NCBI RefSeq assembly: GCF_048268085.1
Contig: NZ_JBLWWF010000019.1
Coordinates: 1-64,000, forward strand
Length of the DNA: 64,000 nt
From: Neptunicella sp048268085
GTDB taxonomy: Bacteria; Pseudomonadota; Gammaproteobacteria; Enterobacterales; Alteromonadaceae
Reading direction: 5' to 3'
In this document: positions 52,693 through 62,197 of the stretch, in pieces
How the letters are laid out: each line of letters opens with the position of its first letter
How positions within the stretch are numbered: position 1 is the stretch's first letter
Position numbers and translations under genes: made by a program
The notes under the pieces: model-generated
Databases searched by the model: none
Seen by the model: the letters and a program-made list of their open reading frames with translations, nothing else
Told to the model about the DNA's origin: nothing

Positions 52693-54594
52693 ATGCTTTA
52701 CGAACAACAATTTGATGTCATTGTTATTGGTGGTGGCCATGCAGGAACTGAAGCTGCATTAGCGTCAGCCAGAATGGGTTCAAACACATTATTGCTTACC
52801 CACAATATTGAAACTCTTGGACAAATGTCCTGTAATCCGGCAATTGGTGGTATAGGTAAAGGACATTTGGTCAAAGAAATTGATGCTTTAGGTGGTGTAA
52901 TGGCACAAGCCATTGACCATGGTGGTATTCAATTTCGTACATTAAATTCCAGTAAAGGCCCAGCGGTTAGAGCGACTAGAGCCCAAGCCGATAGAACCTT
53001 ATATAAAAACTTTGTACGTCAGGTACTGGAAAATCAACCTAATCTAACCTTATTTCAACAATCATGTGATGATTTGATAGTAGAAAATCATCGTGTTACC
53101 GGCGTCGTTACCCAAATGGGATTAAAGTTTAAAGCCAAAACCGTGGTTTTGACGGTAGGAACATTTTTGGGTGGTGTTATTCATATTGGATTGGATAATT
53201 ATCAAGGAGGACGAGCTGGCGATCCTCCTTCAAATGCTCTGGCACAACGCTTACGCGCTTTACCCTTTAGAACGGATAGGTTAAAAACCGGTACCCCGGC
53301 CCGATTAGATGCGCGTACATTAGATTTTTCAGTCATGCAGGAACAAGCAGGTGATAATCCAGTTCCGGTATTTTCTTTTATGGGAAAAGCAGAACATCAT
53401 CCTCGTCAAATTTCCTGCTATATCACGCATACCAATGAAAAAACTCACGATATTATCCGTGGTGGGCTAGATCGATCGCCCATGTATACTGGCGTAATAG
53501 AAGGAATTGGACCAAGATATTGTCCGTCTATTGAAGATAAAATTAATCGTTTTGCGGATAAAACGTCACACCAAATTTTTGTTGAGCCCGAAGGGCTTAA
53601 CAGTATTGAAGTGTATCCAAATGGTATTTCAACCAGTCTTCCTTTTGATGTACAAATGGCATTAGTACGTTCGATAAAAGGTTTTGAAAATGCGCATATT
53701 ATTCGTCCTGGTTATGCTATTGAATATGACTTTTTTGATCCGAGAGATTTAAAGCAATCGCTTGAAACCAAATTTATAGAAGGATTATTTTTCGCTGGCC
53801 AAATTAATGGCACAACAGGTTATGAAGAAGCCGGTGCGCAAGGATTAATTGCCGGAATGAATGCGTCATTACAATCTCAAAATAAAGAAAGTTGGACGCC
53901 TCGTCGAGATGAGGCATACATGGGCGTGTTAATTGACGATTTATCCACCATGGGGACTAAAGAACCCTATCGAATGTTTACTAGTAGAGCTGAATATCGA
54001 TTATTACTGCGAGAAGATAATGCCGATATTCGTTTAACTGGCAAAGGACGAGAATTAGGTTTGGTCGATGATGCAAGATGGCAGGCATTCAATCAAAAGC
54101 TCGAGGCAATTGAGTTAGAAAAGCAACGTTTGAAATCAACTTGGGTGTCGCCTTCACATGTGGCAGCAGAAGCATTAAATCCGAGCTTGAAAAACCCGAT
54201 TACCAAAGAAAATTCGCTGGAAGAATTGTTGCGTCGTCCCGAAATGACCTATGAGAAATTGATGCAGATTGAATCATTAGGGCCGGGGTTAGAAAATAAG
54301 CAAGCGGCAGAACAAATTGAAATCCAGACTAAATATGCTGGATATATTGAACGTCAATATGATGAAATAGCGCGCACTTTACGTAATGAAAATACCTTAT
54401 TACCGATGGATTTTGATTACAGCAAAATTTCAGGTTTATCCAATGAAGTGGTAGCTAAATTAACTGATGCCAGACCAGAAACCATTGGTAAAGCATCACG
54501 GATTTCAGGTATTACTCCAGCTGCGATTTCTTTGCTATTGGTGTATTTGAAAAAACAGGGTTTGTTACGCAAAGAATCGAGAAACATAGCCTGA
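52693..54594 (+). CDS. mnmG: tRNA modification enzyme MnmG (GidA)
   Basis: A 633-residue FAD enzyme that works with MnmE on U34 of tRNA. The dinucleotide fold G-G-G-H-A-G-T-E-A-A begins near residue 12. Conserved segments S-C-N-P-A-I-G-G-I-G-K-G and G-Q-I-N-G-T-T-G-Y-E-E-A follow. A GAGGTA ribosome site precedes the ATG. It borders oriC and shares one base with rsmG. Confidence 0.99.
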   Translation: MLYEQQFDVIVIGGGHAGTEAALASARMGSNTLLLTHNIETLGQMSCNPAIGGIGKGHLVKEIDALGGVMAQAIDHGGIQFRTLNSSKGPAVRATRAQADRTLYKNFVRQVLENQPNLTLFQQSCDDLIVENHRVTGVVTQMGLKFKAKTVVLTVGTFLGGVIHIGLDNYQGGRAGDPPSNALAQRLRALPFRTDRLKTGTPARLDARTLDFSVMQEQAGDNPVPVFSFMGKAEHHPRQISCYITHTNEKTHDIIRGGLDRSPMYTGVIEGIGPRYCPSIEDKINRFADKTSHQIFVEPEGLNSIEVYPNGISTSLPFDVQMALVRSIKGFENAHIIRPGYAIEYDFFDPRDLKQSLETKFIEGLFFAGQINGTTGYEEAGAQGLIAGMNASLQSQNKESWTPRRDEAYMGVLIDDLSTMGTKEPYRMFTSRAEYRLLLREDNADIRLTGKGRELGLVDDARWQAFNQKLEAIELEKQRLKSTWVSPSHVAAEALNPSLKNPITKENSLEELLRRPEMTYEKLMQIESLGPGLENKQAAEQIEIQTKYAGYIERQYDEIARTLRNENTLLPMDFDYSKISGLSNEVVAKLTDARPETIGKASRISGITPAAISLLLVYLKKQGLLRKESRNIA

Positions 54595-55232
54595 TGATAC
54601 AACCTGATCCCGCTTTACTTGCTCAATTACAAAAATGGGTTGAGCAAACAAAAATAACAGTTAGTCAGCAACAGTTGCAGCAATTAGTTTGCTTTGTGCA
54701 GTTAATTGATAAGTGGAATAAAGCCTATAATTTAACTTCTGTTCGTGATCCAATGCAGATGTTAAGCAAACATATCCTTGATTCTATTGTTGTTGCCCCT
54801 GAACTGGATAAACAATCCTATATCGATGTCGGTACAGGACCTGGTTTACCTGGTATTCCACTAGCAATTATGTGCCCGGACAAACATTTTGTTTTACTTG
54901 ATAGTTTAGGAAAACGAGTTCGTTTTATGAAACAAGCCGGTTATGAACTTGGCTTAAACAATATTCAACCGGTGCAGTCACGAGTAGAACAATACCAAAG
55001 CGATATTCGCTTTGATGGTGTCATTAGCCGTGCATTCGCCTCACTAAAAGATATGTTGCACTGGTGTCAGCATCTGGTAGATTCACAGGGGAATTTTTTA
55101 GCCCTGAAAGGCCAATATCCTCAACAGGAACTTAATGAATTATCATCTGAATTTAGTTTATTGCAGGCAATTAAACTGAATGTACCGGGTCTTGAGGGTG
55201 ATCGTCATTTGATTAAAATAAGCAAAAAATAA
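54594..55232 (+). CDS. rsmG: 16S rRNA (guanine-527-N7)-methyltransferase RsmG
   Basis: A 212-residue SAM methyltransferase (GidB) with D-V-G-T-G-P-G-L-P-G-I-P-L as the SAM loop (about 78-90) and W-N-K-A-Y-N-L-T-S-V-R before it. The ATG shares one base with the mnmG stop (TGATG). Its loss gives low-level streptomycin resistance in several bacteria. Confidence 0.98.
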   Translation: MIQPDPALLAQLQKWVEQTKITVSQQQLQQLVCFVQLIDKWNKAYNLTSVRDPMQMLSKHILDSIVVAPELDKQSYIDVGTGPGLPGIPLAIMCPDKHFVLLDSLGKRVRFMKQAGYELGLNNIQPVQSRVEQYQSDIRFDGVISRAFASLKDMLHWCQHLVDSQGNFLALKGQYPQQELNELSSEFSLLQAIKLNVPGLEGDRHLIKISKK

Positions 55233-55267
55233 AAATTATTGTACTCAACAACATTTGGATATTTATT

Positions 55268-56056
55268 TTGGGAAAGGTCATTGCAATAGCTAATCAGAAA
55301 GGTGGTGTAGGTAAAACGACCACTGCCGTTAACGTTGCCGCTTCCATGGCAGCGACCAGACGCAAAGTATTACTGATTGATCTTGATCCACAAGGCAATG
55401 CCACCATGGGCAGTGGTGTAGATAAATTTGATGTTGAATCAACCTGCTATGAATTACTCATTGAAGAAAAACCGGTTGATGAAGTTATCGTCAAAGAAAC
55501 AAGCGGTAAATATCATCTTATTGCGGCTAATAGTGATGTCACTGCGGCAGAAATAAAATTAATGGAAGTGTTTGCCCGTGAATTACGTTTGCGTAATGCC
55601 TTGCAGCCCGTGCGTGATTACTATGATTATATTTTTATCGATTGCCCCCCTTCACTAAGTCAGTTAACGGTCAATGCGATGGCAGCTGCCGATTCAGTAT
55701 TGGTTCCAATGCAATGTGAATATTATGCCTTGGAAGGATTAACCGCGTTAATGGATACTATTAGAAAATTAGCCTCGGTGGTTAACCCTGAACTAACAAT
55801 TGAAGGTGTTTTGCGTACCATGTACGATCCGCGCAATAGATTGGCTAATGATGTTTCCGAACAGTTAAAACGTCACTTTGGCGCACAGGTATACCGTACT
55901 GTAATACCACGTAATGTCAGATTGGCAGAAGCACCCAGTTTTGGAACCCCAGCAATGTATTATGAAAAATCATCTACCGGTGCGAAAGCTTATCTGGCAT
56001 TAGCCGGTGAGATTTTGCGTCGCGGAAAAACTAACCAAGCCACATCAACCAGTTAG
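55268..56056 (+). CDS. parA: Chromosome-partitioning ATPase ParA
   Basis: 262 residues with the deviant Walker A K-G-G-V-G-K-T-T (about 11-18), Walker A' D-L-D-P-Q-G-N-A and Walker B F-I-D-C-P-P-S. It lacks an N-terminal DNA-binding extension, so it is the chromosomal (Soj) type. The start is TTG, 35 bases after rsmG; no ATG fits upstream. ParB follows. Confidence 0.97.
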   Translation: MGKVIAIANQKGGVGKTTTAVNVAASMAATRRKVLLIDLDPQGNATMGSGVDKFDVESTCYELLIEEKPVDEVIVKETSGKYHLIAANSDVTAAEIKLMEVFARELRLRNALQPVRDYYDYIFIDCPPSLSQLTVNAMAAADSVLVPMQCEYYALEGLTALMDTIRKLASVVNPELTIEGVLRTMYDPRNRLANDVSEQLKRHFGAQVYRTVIPRNVRLAEAPSFGTPAMYYEKSSTGAKAYLALAGEILRRGKTNQATSTS

Positions 56057-56069
56057 AACTGAGGAAAAC

Positions 56070-56945
56070 ATGTCGACCAAAAAAAGAGGATTGGGTAGAG
56101 GCTTGGATGCATTGTTGGCAACCAGTCAACAGACCCGGAATGAAAAAAATACTCAACCGCTTGAAAATGGTGAATTACAAAAATTACCTATAGAATTTTT
56201 ACAGCCTGGTAAATATCAGCCTCGTAAAGACATGTCTCCTGACGCATTGGAAGATTTAGCCTCGTCTATCCGATCACAAGGTATTATTCAGCCTATAGTG
56301 GTACGAAAGCTTTCTAACGATAAATATGAAATTATTGCCGGTGAACGCCGTTGGCGTGCATCGCAATTAGCTCATTTAGATGAGATTCCTTGTCTAATCA
56401 AAAATGTCCCCGATGAAGCAGCTGTTGCGATTGCCTTGATCGAAAATATTCAACGTGAAGATCTCAACGCAATGGAAGAAGCTCAAGCCTTGGATCGTTT
56501 ATTAACAGAATTTGAATTAACCCATCAGGAAGTGGCTGAAGCGGTGGGTAAATCCCGAGCCAGCGTGACCAATTTATTACGTCTGAATAATCTTAACGAA
56601 GATGTTAAATTATTGTTAGAGTATGGTGATATTGAAATGGGCCATGCTCGGGCGTTGTTAGCATTAGAAGGTGAAAGTCAGCTTGAAGCTGCGCGCACAG
56701 TGGCTGGTAAAGGATTAACCGTTCGTGATACTGAAAATCTGGTGCGTAAAATTCTTGAACCTGCCAAGCAAAAAGAACAGCAAAAAGACGACCCGGATGT
56801 AAAAAGGCTGGAAACTAAATTATCTGAAAATCTGGGTGCTGCTGTATCTATTTCACACAATACCAAAGGCAAAGGGAAAATGGTGATTAATTACAGCAGT
56901 CTAGATGAGTTAGATGGTATATTAGCCCACTTTAAAATCAGTTAA
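56070..56945 (+). CDS. parB: Chromosome-partitioning protein ParB
   Basis: A CTP-dependent clamp that loads at parS. 291 residues: the N-terminal K-K-R-G-L-G-R-G-L-D-A-L-L, the arginine box G-E-R-R-W-R-A-S, the I-E-N-I-Q-R-E-D-L-N segment, and the helix-turn-helix (about 150-175: V-A-E-A-V-G-K-S-R-A-S-V-T-N). The start is the ATG with TGAGGA 6 bases upstream; the frame opens 21 codons earlier within parA. Two parS-like sites are in recF. Confidence 0.97.
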   Translation: MSTKKRGLGRGLDALLATSQQTRNEKNTQPLENGELQKLPIEFLQPGKYQPRKDMSPDALEDLASSIRSQGIIQPIVVRKLSNDKYEIIAGERRWRASQLAHLDEIPCLIKNVPDEAAVAIALIENIQREDLNAMEEAQALDRLLTEFELTHQEVAEAVGKSRASVTNLLRLNNLNEDVKLLLEYGDIEMGHARALLALEGESQLEAARTVAGKGLTVRDTENLVRKILEPAKQKEQQKDDPDVKRLETKLSENLGAAVSISHNTKGKGKMVINYSSLDELDGILAHFKIS

Positions 56946-57041
56946 TAACTGAAATAGACTGGTCGGTTATCAGTTGTAAAAACTGCGTAAAACAGTATAA
57001 TTCCGGCGCTTTTATTGAATTTAATGCACAAGAGGCCATTA

Positions 57042-57428
57042 ATGGCACAAAATTTGGCCGGAACAGGGCGATTACTGGTCAGAAAAATTTTTTTATATCA
57101 GTGCATAACAGCACTGATTAGCGCCTTGATTTGTTTATTAATTTGGAATCAGCAACAAGCAGTTTCAATATTGGTAGGTGGCTTAATTTGTACATTTAGC
57201 CATTTTATTTTTGGCCTCATGGCATTTAGATATGCTGGAGGCAGCAAGAACAAACAGGTAGTAAAAAGTTTTAATCAAGGATTAAAACTGAAATTAGCAT
57301 TGAGTATTATTTTTTTCGTTGTTGCGTTTCAATGGCTAAAATTACCTTTCCTGCCCTTATTGGCAGGTTATTTTTTAACACAAATTAGTCAATGGTTTTG
57401 TATTGCATATTCAAGTCACGAAAGTTGA
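57042..57428 (+). CDS. atpI: ATP synthase protein I
   Basis: A 128-residue inner-membrane protein with four hydrophobic segments (about 16-36, 40-60, 78-95, 100-120), the AtpI pattern, thought to assist c-ring assembly. The start chosen (M-A-Q-N-L-A-G) has AAGAGG 6 bases upstream. A longer frame from TTG at 57015 or ATG at 57024 is possible. It is the first gene of the atp operon. Confidence 0.85.
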   Translation: MAQNLAGTGRLLVRKIFLYQCITALISALICLLIWNQQQAVSILVGGLICTFSHFIFGLMAFRYAGGSKNKQVVKSFNQGLKLKLALSIIFFVVAFQWLKLPFLPLLAGYFLTQISQWFCIAYSSHES

Positions 57429-57471
57429 ATCGGGGCTGTAAAAAATTTTTAACTTTAAACAATTGGGATAG

Positions 57472-58275
57472 ATGATGTCTGGAACTGGTGAAGAACAAAC
57501 CATTAGTGGTTATATTCAGCACCACTTGACCAATGCAACGGTTGGGGAAGGTTTTTGGACCTTTCACATTGATACTCTTGCATGGTCTGTGGGCTTAGGA
57601 CTTGTATTTCTATGGCTTTTCCGCTCAGTAGCAAAAACCGCTACTACAGGGGTGCCGGGAAAATGGCAAGCGTGCGTTGAACTTGTTATTGAATTCGTTG
57701 ATTCAACCGTTAAAAGTACATTTCACGGCAAGAGTGCCTTGATTGCACCATTATCACTAACCATCTTTGTATGGGTATTGTTAATGAACTTGATGGATCT
57801 TATCCCGGTTGATTTCCTGCCATGGATAGCTCAGCAAATCGGTGGATTGATGGGATATGATCCTCATCATGTTTATATGAAAGTCGTCCCGACTACCGAT
57901 GTAAATATGACTTTTGCCCTATCGATAGGTGTATTTTTACTGATGATCTTTTATTCGATAAAAATAAAAGGTTTTGGCGGGTTTATGAAAGAGCTTTATG
58001 CCCATCCTTTCAATACACCTTGGTTATACTGGTTTAACTTTATTTTGGAATTGGTGTCGCTGATCGCGAAACCTCTTTCATTGTCACTACGTTTATTCGG
58101 AAACTTATATGCGGGTGAATTAATCTTTATTTTGATTGCGGCAACCATCGGACTTTGGCAGTTGCCAATCCACTTTATCTGGGCGGCATTCCATTTACTG
58201 ATAATTCCGTTACAAGCATTTATTTTCATGATGTTAACCATTGTTTATTTAAGCATGGCACATGAAGATCACTAA
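57472..58275 (+). CDS. atpB: ATP synthase F0 subunit a
   Basis: 267 residues with five to six membrane helices. The essential Arg lies in S-L-R-L-F-G-N-L-Y-A-G-E (about residue 206), which faces the c-ring carboxylate. Two consecutive ATG codons open the frame; either may be used. It follows atpI in the standard order. Confidence 0.98.
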   Translation: MMSGTGEEQTISGYIQHHLTNATVGEGFWTFHIDTLAWSVGLGLVFLWLFRSVAKTATTGVPGKWQACVELVIEFVDSTVKSTFHGKSALIAPLSLTIFVWVLLMNLMDLIPVDFLPWIAQQIGGLMGYDPHHVYMKVVPTTDVNMTFALSIGVFLLMIFYSIKIKGFGGFMKELYAHPFNTPWLYWFNFILELVSLIAKPLSLSLRLFGNLYAGELIFILIAATIGLWQLPIHFIWAAFHLLIIPLQAFIFMMLTIVYLSMAHEDH

Positions 58276-58344
58276 TATAGTCTGGATAATTTAAGCACAA
58301 TTTTATAAAGCCCCTATTAGGGCGGCAGGCAGGAAGCCTCAATT

Positions 58345-58399
58345 AGTAATTTTTAACAATTTTTTAAACTTTAACTTTAAACTTAGAAGGTGAAAATCA
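58345..58399 (+). promoter_or_regulatory. U-rich translational enhancer before atpE
   Basis: The leader of atpE is a run of TTTTTAAC / TTTTTTAAAC / TTTAACTTTAAAC elements and then AGAAGG. It resembles the UUUUAAC-rich enhancer that makes E. coli atpE the best translated gene of its operon, as needed for the many c subunits. A small GCCC / GGGC hairpin (58310-58323) lies just upstream. Confidence 0.55.
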
Positions 58400-58648
58400 A
58401 TGGAAATCTTAGGTAATCTTTATATCGCAGTAGGTATTTTGATCGGTCTTTGTGCATTAGGTCCTGCAATTGGCTTTGGTTTGTTAGGGGGTAAATTCCT
58501 TGAATCTGCTGCCCGTCAACCTGAATTAGCACCACAATTACAGGTGAAAATGTTTATCGTTGCGGGTCTTATCGATGCTATCGCGATGATCGGTGTGGCT
58601 ATCGCTCTGTTCTTGTTGTTCGTTGAAAGCGCGAAATTTGCTGTATAA
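58400..58648 (+). CDS. atpE: ATP synthase F0 subunit c
   Basis: An 82-residue two-helix hairpin protein. The polar loop has R-Q-P-E, and the ion carboxylate is the Asp in A-G-L-I-D-A-I-A-M (about residue 60). The sodium-type Gln/Glu ligands are absent, so the ring should use protons. AGAAGG lies before the ATG. Confidence 0.98.
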   Translation: MEILGNLYIAVGILIGLCALGPAIGFGLLGGKFLESAARQPELAPQLQVKMFIVAGLIDAIAMIGVAIALFLLFVESAKFAV

Positions 58649-58684
58649 GCACCCACTACAACAACGAATTGAGGAGGAGCGGTT

Positions 58685-59155
58685 TTGAATATTAACGCCA
58701 CTCTATTAGGTGAACTGATTGCATTCATCGTTTTCGTTTGGTTCTGCATGAAATATGTATGGCCACCGATTATTAGTGCAATCGAAGAACGCCAAAAGAA
58801 AATTGCCGATGGGTTGGCCGCTTCAGATCGTGCTGAAAAAGACTTGCAACTGGCTCAAGAAAAAGCCACTGCACAGTTGAAAGAAGCAAAATCACAAGCT
58901 GCTGACATTATCGAACAGGCTAAAAAACGGGCGTCTCAAATTATTGACGAAGAAACGCAACGTGGTCACCAGGAGCGTGAAAAAATCATTGCTCAAGGTC
59001 AGTCTGAAGTCGAAGCAGAAAGAAATCGTGCTCGTGAAGAATTACGTCAACAAGTAGCTGCTCTTGCAGTCACTGGTGCCGAAAGAATTCTGGGTCGTCA
59101 AATTGATGCTGCAGCACAAAGTGACATAGTTGAAAAACTTGTCGCTGAGTTATAG
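58685..59155 (+). CDS. atpF: ATP synthase F0 subunit b
   Basis: 156 residues: one N-terminal membrane helix (about 5-26) and a long coiled coil that forms the peripheral stalk. The length equals E. coli. The start is TTG with GAGGAG 6 bases upstream; it encodes the conserved M-N-I-N-A-T-L-L-G. Confidence 0.97.
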   Translation: MNINATLLGELIAFIVFVWFCMKYVWPPIISAIEERQKKIADGLAASDRAEKDLQLAQEKATAQLKEAKSQAADIIEQAKKRASQIIDEETQRGHQEREKIIAQGQSEVEAERNRAREELRQQVAALAVTGAERILGRQIDAAAQSDIVEKLVAEL

Positions 59156-59169
59156 GGGAGTAAGAGCTT

Positions 59170-59703
59170 ATGTCTGAAATGACAACCATTGCTCGCCCTT
59201 ACGCAAAAGCAGCTTTTGAATATGCGGTCGAAAGCAAAGCCATTCAAGGTTGGCAGGAAATGTTAGCATTTTCTGCTCAAGTTGCTGTTAATGATCAGGT
59301 AAAACCATTACTTACCGGCTCAGTATCAGATGACAAATTGGCAGATATATTTGTCCAACTTTGTGGTGAACAGCTCGATCACAATGGCCAGAATTTTATT
59401 AAAGTTCTTGCGGAGAACAGACGTTTACCAGCATTGCCTGAAATCTTGGTATTGTTTAATGCTTACAAAGCAGAGTATGAAAAAGAAGTAGATGTTGATA
59501 TCACTTCTGCTGTTGAGTTAGACGAAAAACAAAAGCAAGAAATCAGCGTGTCATTAGAAAAACGTCTGACACGAAAAGTTAAGCTGAATTGTAGCGTAGA
59601 TCCTGTTTTGATCGCTGGCGTAGTAATTAAAGCCGGTGACACAGTTATCGACGGTTCTGTACGAAGCAAATTAAACCGTCTAGCAGACGCGTTACAAGCA
59701 TAA
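59170..59703 (+). CDS. atpH: ATP synthase F1 subunit delta
   Basis: A 177-residue stalk protein connecting b to F1. The N-terminal helical domain starts with A-R-P-Y-A-K-A-A-F-E-Y-A, and the C-terminal I-D-G-S-V-R-S-K-L-N-R-L is conserved. GGGGAG lies 9 bases before the ATG. Confidence 0.97.
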   Translation: MSEMTTIARPYAKAAFEYAVESKAIQGWQEMLAFSAQVAVNDQVKPLLTGSVSDDKLADIFVQLCGEQLDHNGQNFIKVLAENRRLPALPEILVLFNAYKAEYEKEVDVDITSAVELDEKQKQEISVSLEKRLTRKVKLNCSVDPVLIAGVVIKAGDTVIDGSVRSKLNRLADALQA

Positions 59704-59716
59704 CGGGGAAATGAGG

Positions 59717-61258
59717 ATGCAACTGAATTCCACTGAAATCGCCGAGCTGATCAAAAAAAGAATTGAACAGTTTGAGGTCGTAAGTGAAGCGCGTAATGAA
59801 GGTACTATTGTTGGTGTAACTGACGGTATCATTCGCATTCACGGTCTTGCAGATGTTATGCAAGGTGAAATGATAGAACTTCCAGGCAGTCGCTACGCCA
59901 TTGCACTTAACCTTGAGCGAGACTCGGTTGGTGCAGTAGTGATGGGTCCCTATGCGGACTTGCAGGAAGGGGTAAAAGTAAAATCTACTGGTCGTATTTT
60001 AGAAGTACCAGTGGGTCGTAATCTATTAGGTCGTGTGGTTAACACACTAGGTGCACCTATTGATGGTAAAGGCGCGATTGAAGCTGACGGTTTTGAGCCG
60101 GTAGAAAAAATCGCACCGGGCGTAATCGAACGTCAATCTGTTGATCAGCCAATTCAGACGGGTTATAAGTCAATTGACTCAATGATCCCGGTTGGTCGTG
60201 GTCAGCGTGAGTTGATCATCGGTGACCGTCAAACCGGTAAAACCGCGTTAGCCATTGATGCCATCATCAACCAAAAAGGTACTGGCGTTAAGTGTGTGTA
60301 TGTTGCTATCGGTCAGAAAGCATCAACTATCGCTAACGTAGTACGTAAACTGGAAGAACACGGTGCACTGGAAAATACCATTGTTGTTGCTGCAACGGCT
60401 TCAGAGTCGGCAGCATTACAATATTTGGCGCCATACTCTGGTTGTACTATGGGTGAATATTTCCGCGATCGCGGTGAAGATGCATTGATTGTTTATGATG
60501 ATTTATCTAAACAAGCAGTTGCTTATCGCCAAGTATCACTATTATTGCGTCGTCCACCAGGTCGTGAAGCTTATCCTGGAGATGTTTTCTATCTTCACTC
60601 ACGCTTGTTGGAGCGTGCTGCGCGCGTTAACGACATGTATGTTGAGCGTTACACTAAAGGTGAAGTGAAAGGTAAAACCGGTTCTTTAACCGCCTTACCT
60701 ATCATCGAGACACAAGCCGGTGACGTTTCTGCATTCGTACCGACTAACGTTATCTCTATTACTGACGGTCAGATATTCCTGGAAACCGACTTGTTTAACG
60801 CGGGTATTCGTCCTGCCGTTAACGCGGGTATTTCGGTATCTCGTGTTGGTGGTGCAGCGCAAACTAAAATCATTAAAAAGCTAGGTGGTGGTATCCGTTT
60901 AGCATTAGCTCAATATCGCGAATTAGCGGCGTTTTCGCAGTTTGCTTCTGACTTGGATGAAGCGACTCGTGCTCAATTAGAGCATGGTCAACGTGTTACT
61001 GAGTTAATGAAACAAAAGCAATACGCCCCGCTATCTGTAGCTGATATGGCTGTTTCATTATTTGCTGTAGAAAAAGGCTTTTTGAAAGAAATCGAAATGA
61101 ACAAAATTCTCGATTTTGAAGCCTCTTTACACTCATTTATGAATAGTGAATATGCTGAGTTAATGAGCACTATTAACAGTACCGGTAACTACAACGACAG
61201 TATTGAGTCGTCCTTGAAAGAAGCATTAGACAAATTCAAGGCAACCCAAACCTGGTAA
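59717..61258 (+). CDS. atpA: ATP synthase F1 subunit alpha
   Basis: A 513-residue non-catalytic nucleotide-binding subunit, the same length as E. coli. The P-loop is G-D-R-Q-T-G-K-T (about 169-176). The start is the ATG encoding M-Q-L-N-S-T-E-I, which aligns with the family and has GGGG 8 bases upstream; another ATG lies two codons earlier. A strong hairpin follows the stop. Confidence 0.98.
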   Translation: MQLNSTEIAELIKKRIEQFEVVSEARNEGTIVGVTDGIIRIHGLADVMQGEMIELPGSRYAIALNLERDSVGAVVMGPYADLQEGVKVKSTGRILEVPVGRNLLGRVVNTLGAPIDGKGAIEADGFEPVEKIAPGVIERQSVDQPIQTGYKSIDSMIPVGRGQRELIIGDRQTGKTALAIDAIINQKGTGVKCVYVAIGQKASTIANVVRKLEEHGALENTIVVAATASESAALQYLAPYSGCTMGEYFRDRGEDALIVYDDLSKQAVAYRQVSLLLRRPPGREAYPGDVFYLHSRLLERAARVNDMYVERYTKGEVKGKTGSLTALPIIETQAGDVSAFVPTNVISITDGQIFLETDLFNAGIRPAVNAGISVSRVGGAAQTKIIKKLGGGIRLALAQYRELAAFSQFASDLDEATRAQLEHGQRVTELMKQKQYAPLSVADMAVSLFAVEKGFLKEIEMNKILDFEASLHSFMNSEYAELMSTINSTGNYNDSIESSLKEALDKFKATQTW

Positions 61259-61283
61259 ATCAATGCGCGTAAGCGCATTGATT
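61258..61283 (+). promoter_or_regulatory. Intercistronic hairpin with GNRA tetraloop between atpA and atpG
   Basis: An 11-bp perfect stem (AATCAATGCGC / GCGCATTGATT) closed by GTAA, a GNRA-type tetraloop. It begins at the last base of the atpA stop codon and ends 23 bases before atpG. There is no T-run, so it is more likely a processing or stability element than a terminator. Confidence 0.7.
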
Positions 61284-61306
61284 GTTGAGTAATCGAGGAG
61301 ATAGTC

Positions 61307-62167
61307 ATGGCCGGCGATAAAGAAATAAAAGGCAAGATCGGGAGTATCAAAAATACTCAAAAGATCACCAGCGCAATGGAAATGGTTGCTGCGTCCAAAA
61401 TGAAAAAGGCGCAGGATCGTATGGCGAGCAGTCGTCCATACGCCGAAAACATGCGTAAAGTGATTGGACATCTTGCTAATGCCAACCTTGAATATCGCCA
61501 TCCTTATCTGGATGAACGCGACGTAAAACGTGTCGGATATATTGTTATTTCGACTGACCGTGGACTTTGTGGTGGATTAAATTCCAACGAGTTTAAAGCG
61601 GTTGCTAAAGACGTTAAACAATGGCGAGACAAAGGAGTTGAAGTATCTTTTTCAGCTCTGGGTTCAAAATCTTGCGCGTTCTTCAACCGGTTTGGTGGTG
61701 AAGTGTTGGCGGCAGAATCAGGTATCGGTGATGCACCCAGTGTTAAAGATGTTATAGGTCTTGTGCATGTCATGCTAAGTGCTTATGACGAGGGTAAAAT
61801 TGACCGCTTGTATCTGGTATTTAACCAATTCGTTAATACCATGTCACAAGAGCCTAAGATAGAGCAATTATTGCCTCTGCCGAAATCAGATGATGATAAT
61901 TTGAAGCATCGTTGGGATTACATATTCGAGCCCGATCCTAAGCCTATTTTGGAAACATTATTGGTTCGTTATGTGGAATCTCAGGTGTATCAGGGAGTCG
62001 TTGAAAATGCAGCATCAGAACAAGCTGCGCGAATGGTTGCAATGAAAGCCGCTACCGATAATGCGGGTGACCTGATCGACGAATTACAACTGATATACAA
62101 CAAAGCCCGTCAAGCAGCAATCACACAAGAAATCAGTGAGATTGTCAGTGGCGCAGCTGCGGTGTAG
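61307..62167 (+). CDS. atpG: ATP synthase F1 subunit gamma
   Basis: The 286-residue central stalk. It has N-terminal and C-terminal long helices (K-I-G-S-I-K-N-T-Q-K-I-T-S-A-M-E-M-V; I-D-E-L-Q-L-I-Y-N-K-A-R-Q-A) and the Rossmann-like middle with D-R-G-L-C-G-G-L-N. GAGGAG precedes the ATG. Confidence 0.98.
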   Translation: MAGDKEIKGKIGSIKNTQKITSAMEMVAASKMKKAQDRMASSRPYAENMRKVIGHLANANLEYRHPYLDERDVKRVGYIVISTDRGLCGGLNSNEFKAVAKDVKQWRDKGVEVSFSALGSKSCAFFNRFGGEVLAAESGIGDAPSVKDVIGLVHVMLSAYDEGKIDRLYLVFNQFVNTMSQEPKIEQLLPLPKSDDDNLKHRWDYIFEPDPKPILETLLVRYVESQVYQGVVENAASEQAARMVAMKAATDNAGDLIDELQLIYNKARQAAITQEISEIVSGAAAV

Positions 62168-62197
62168 GCAAAGGTTTATAAATTATGAGGAAAGAAC

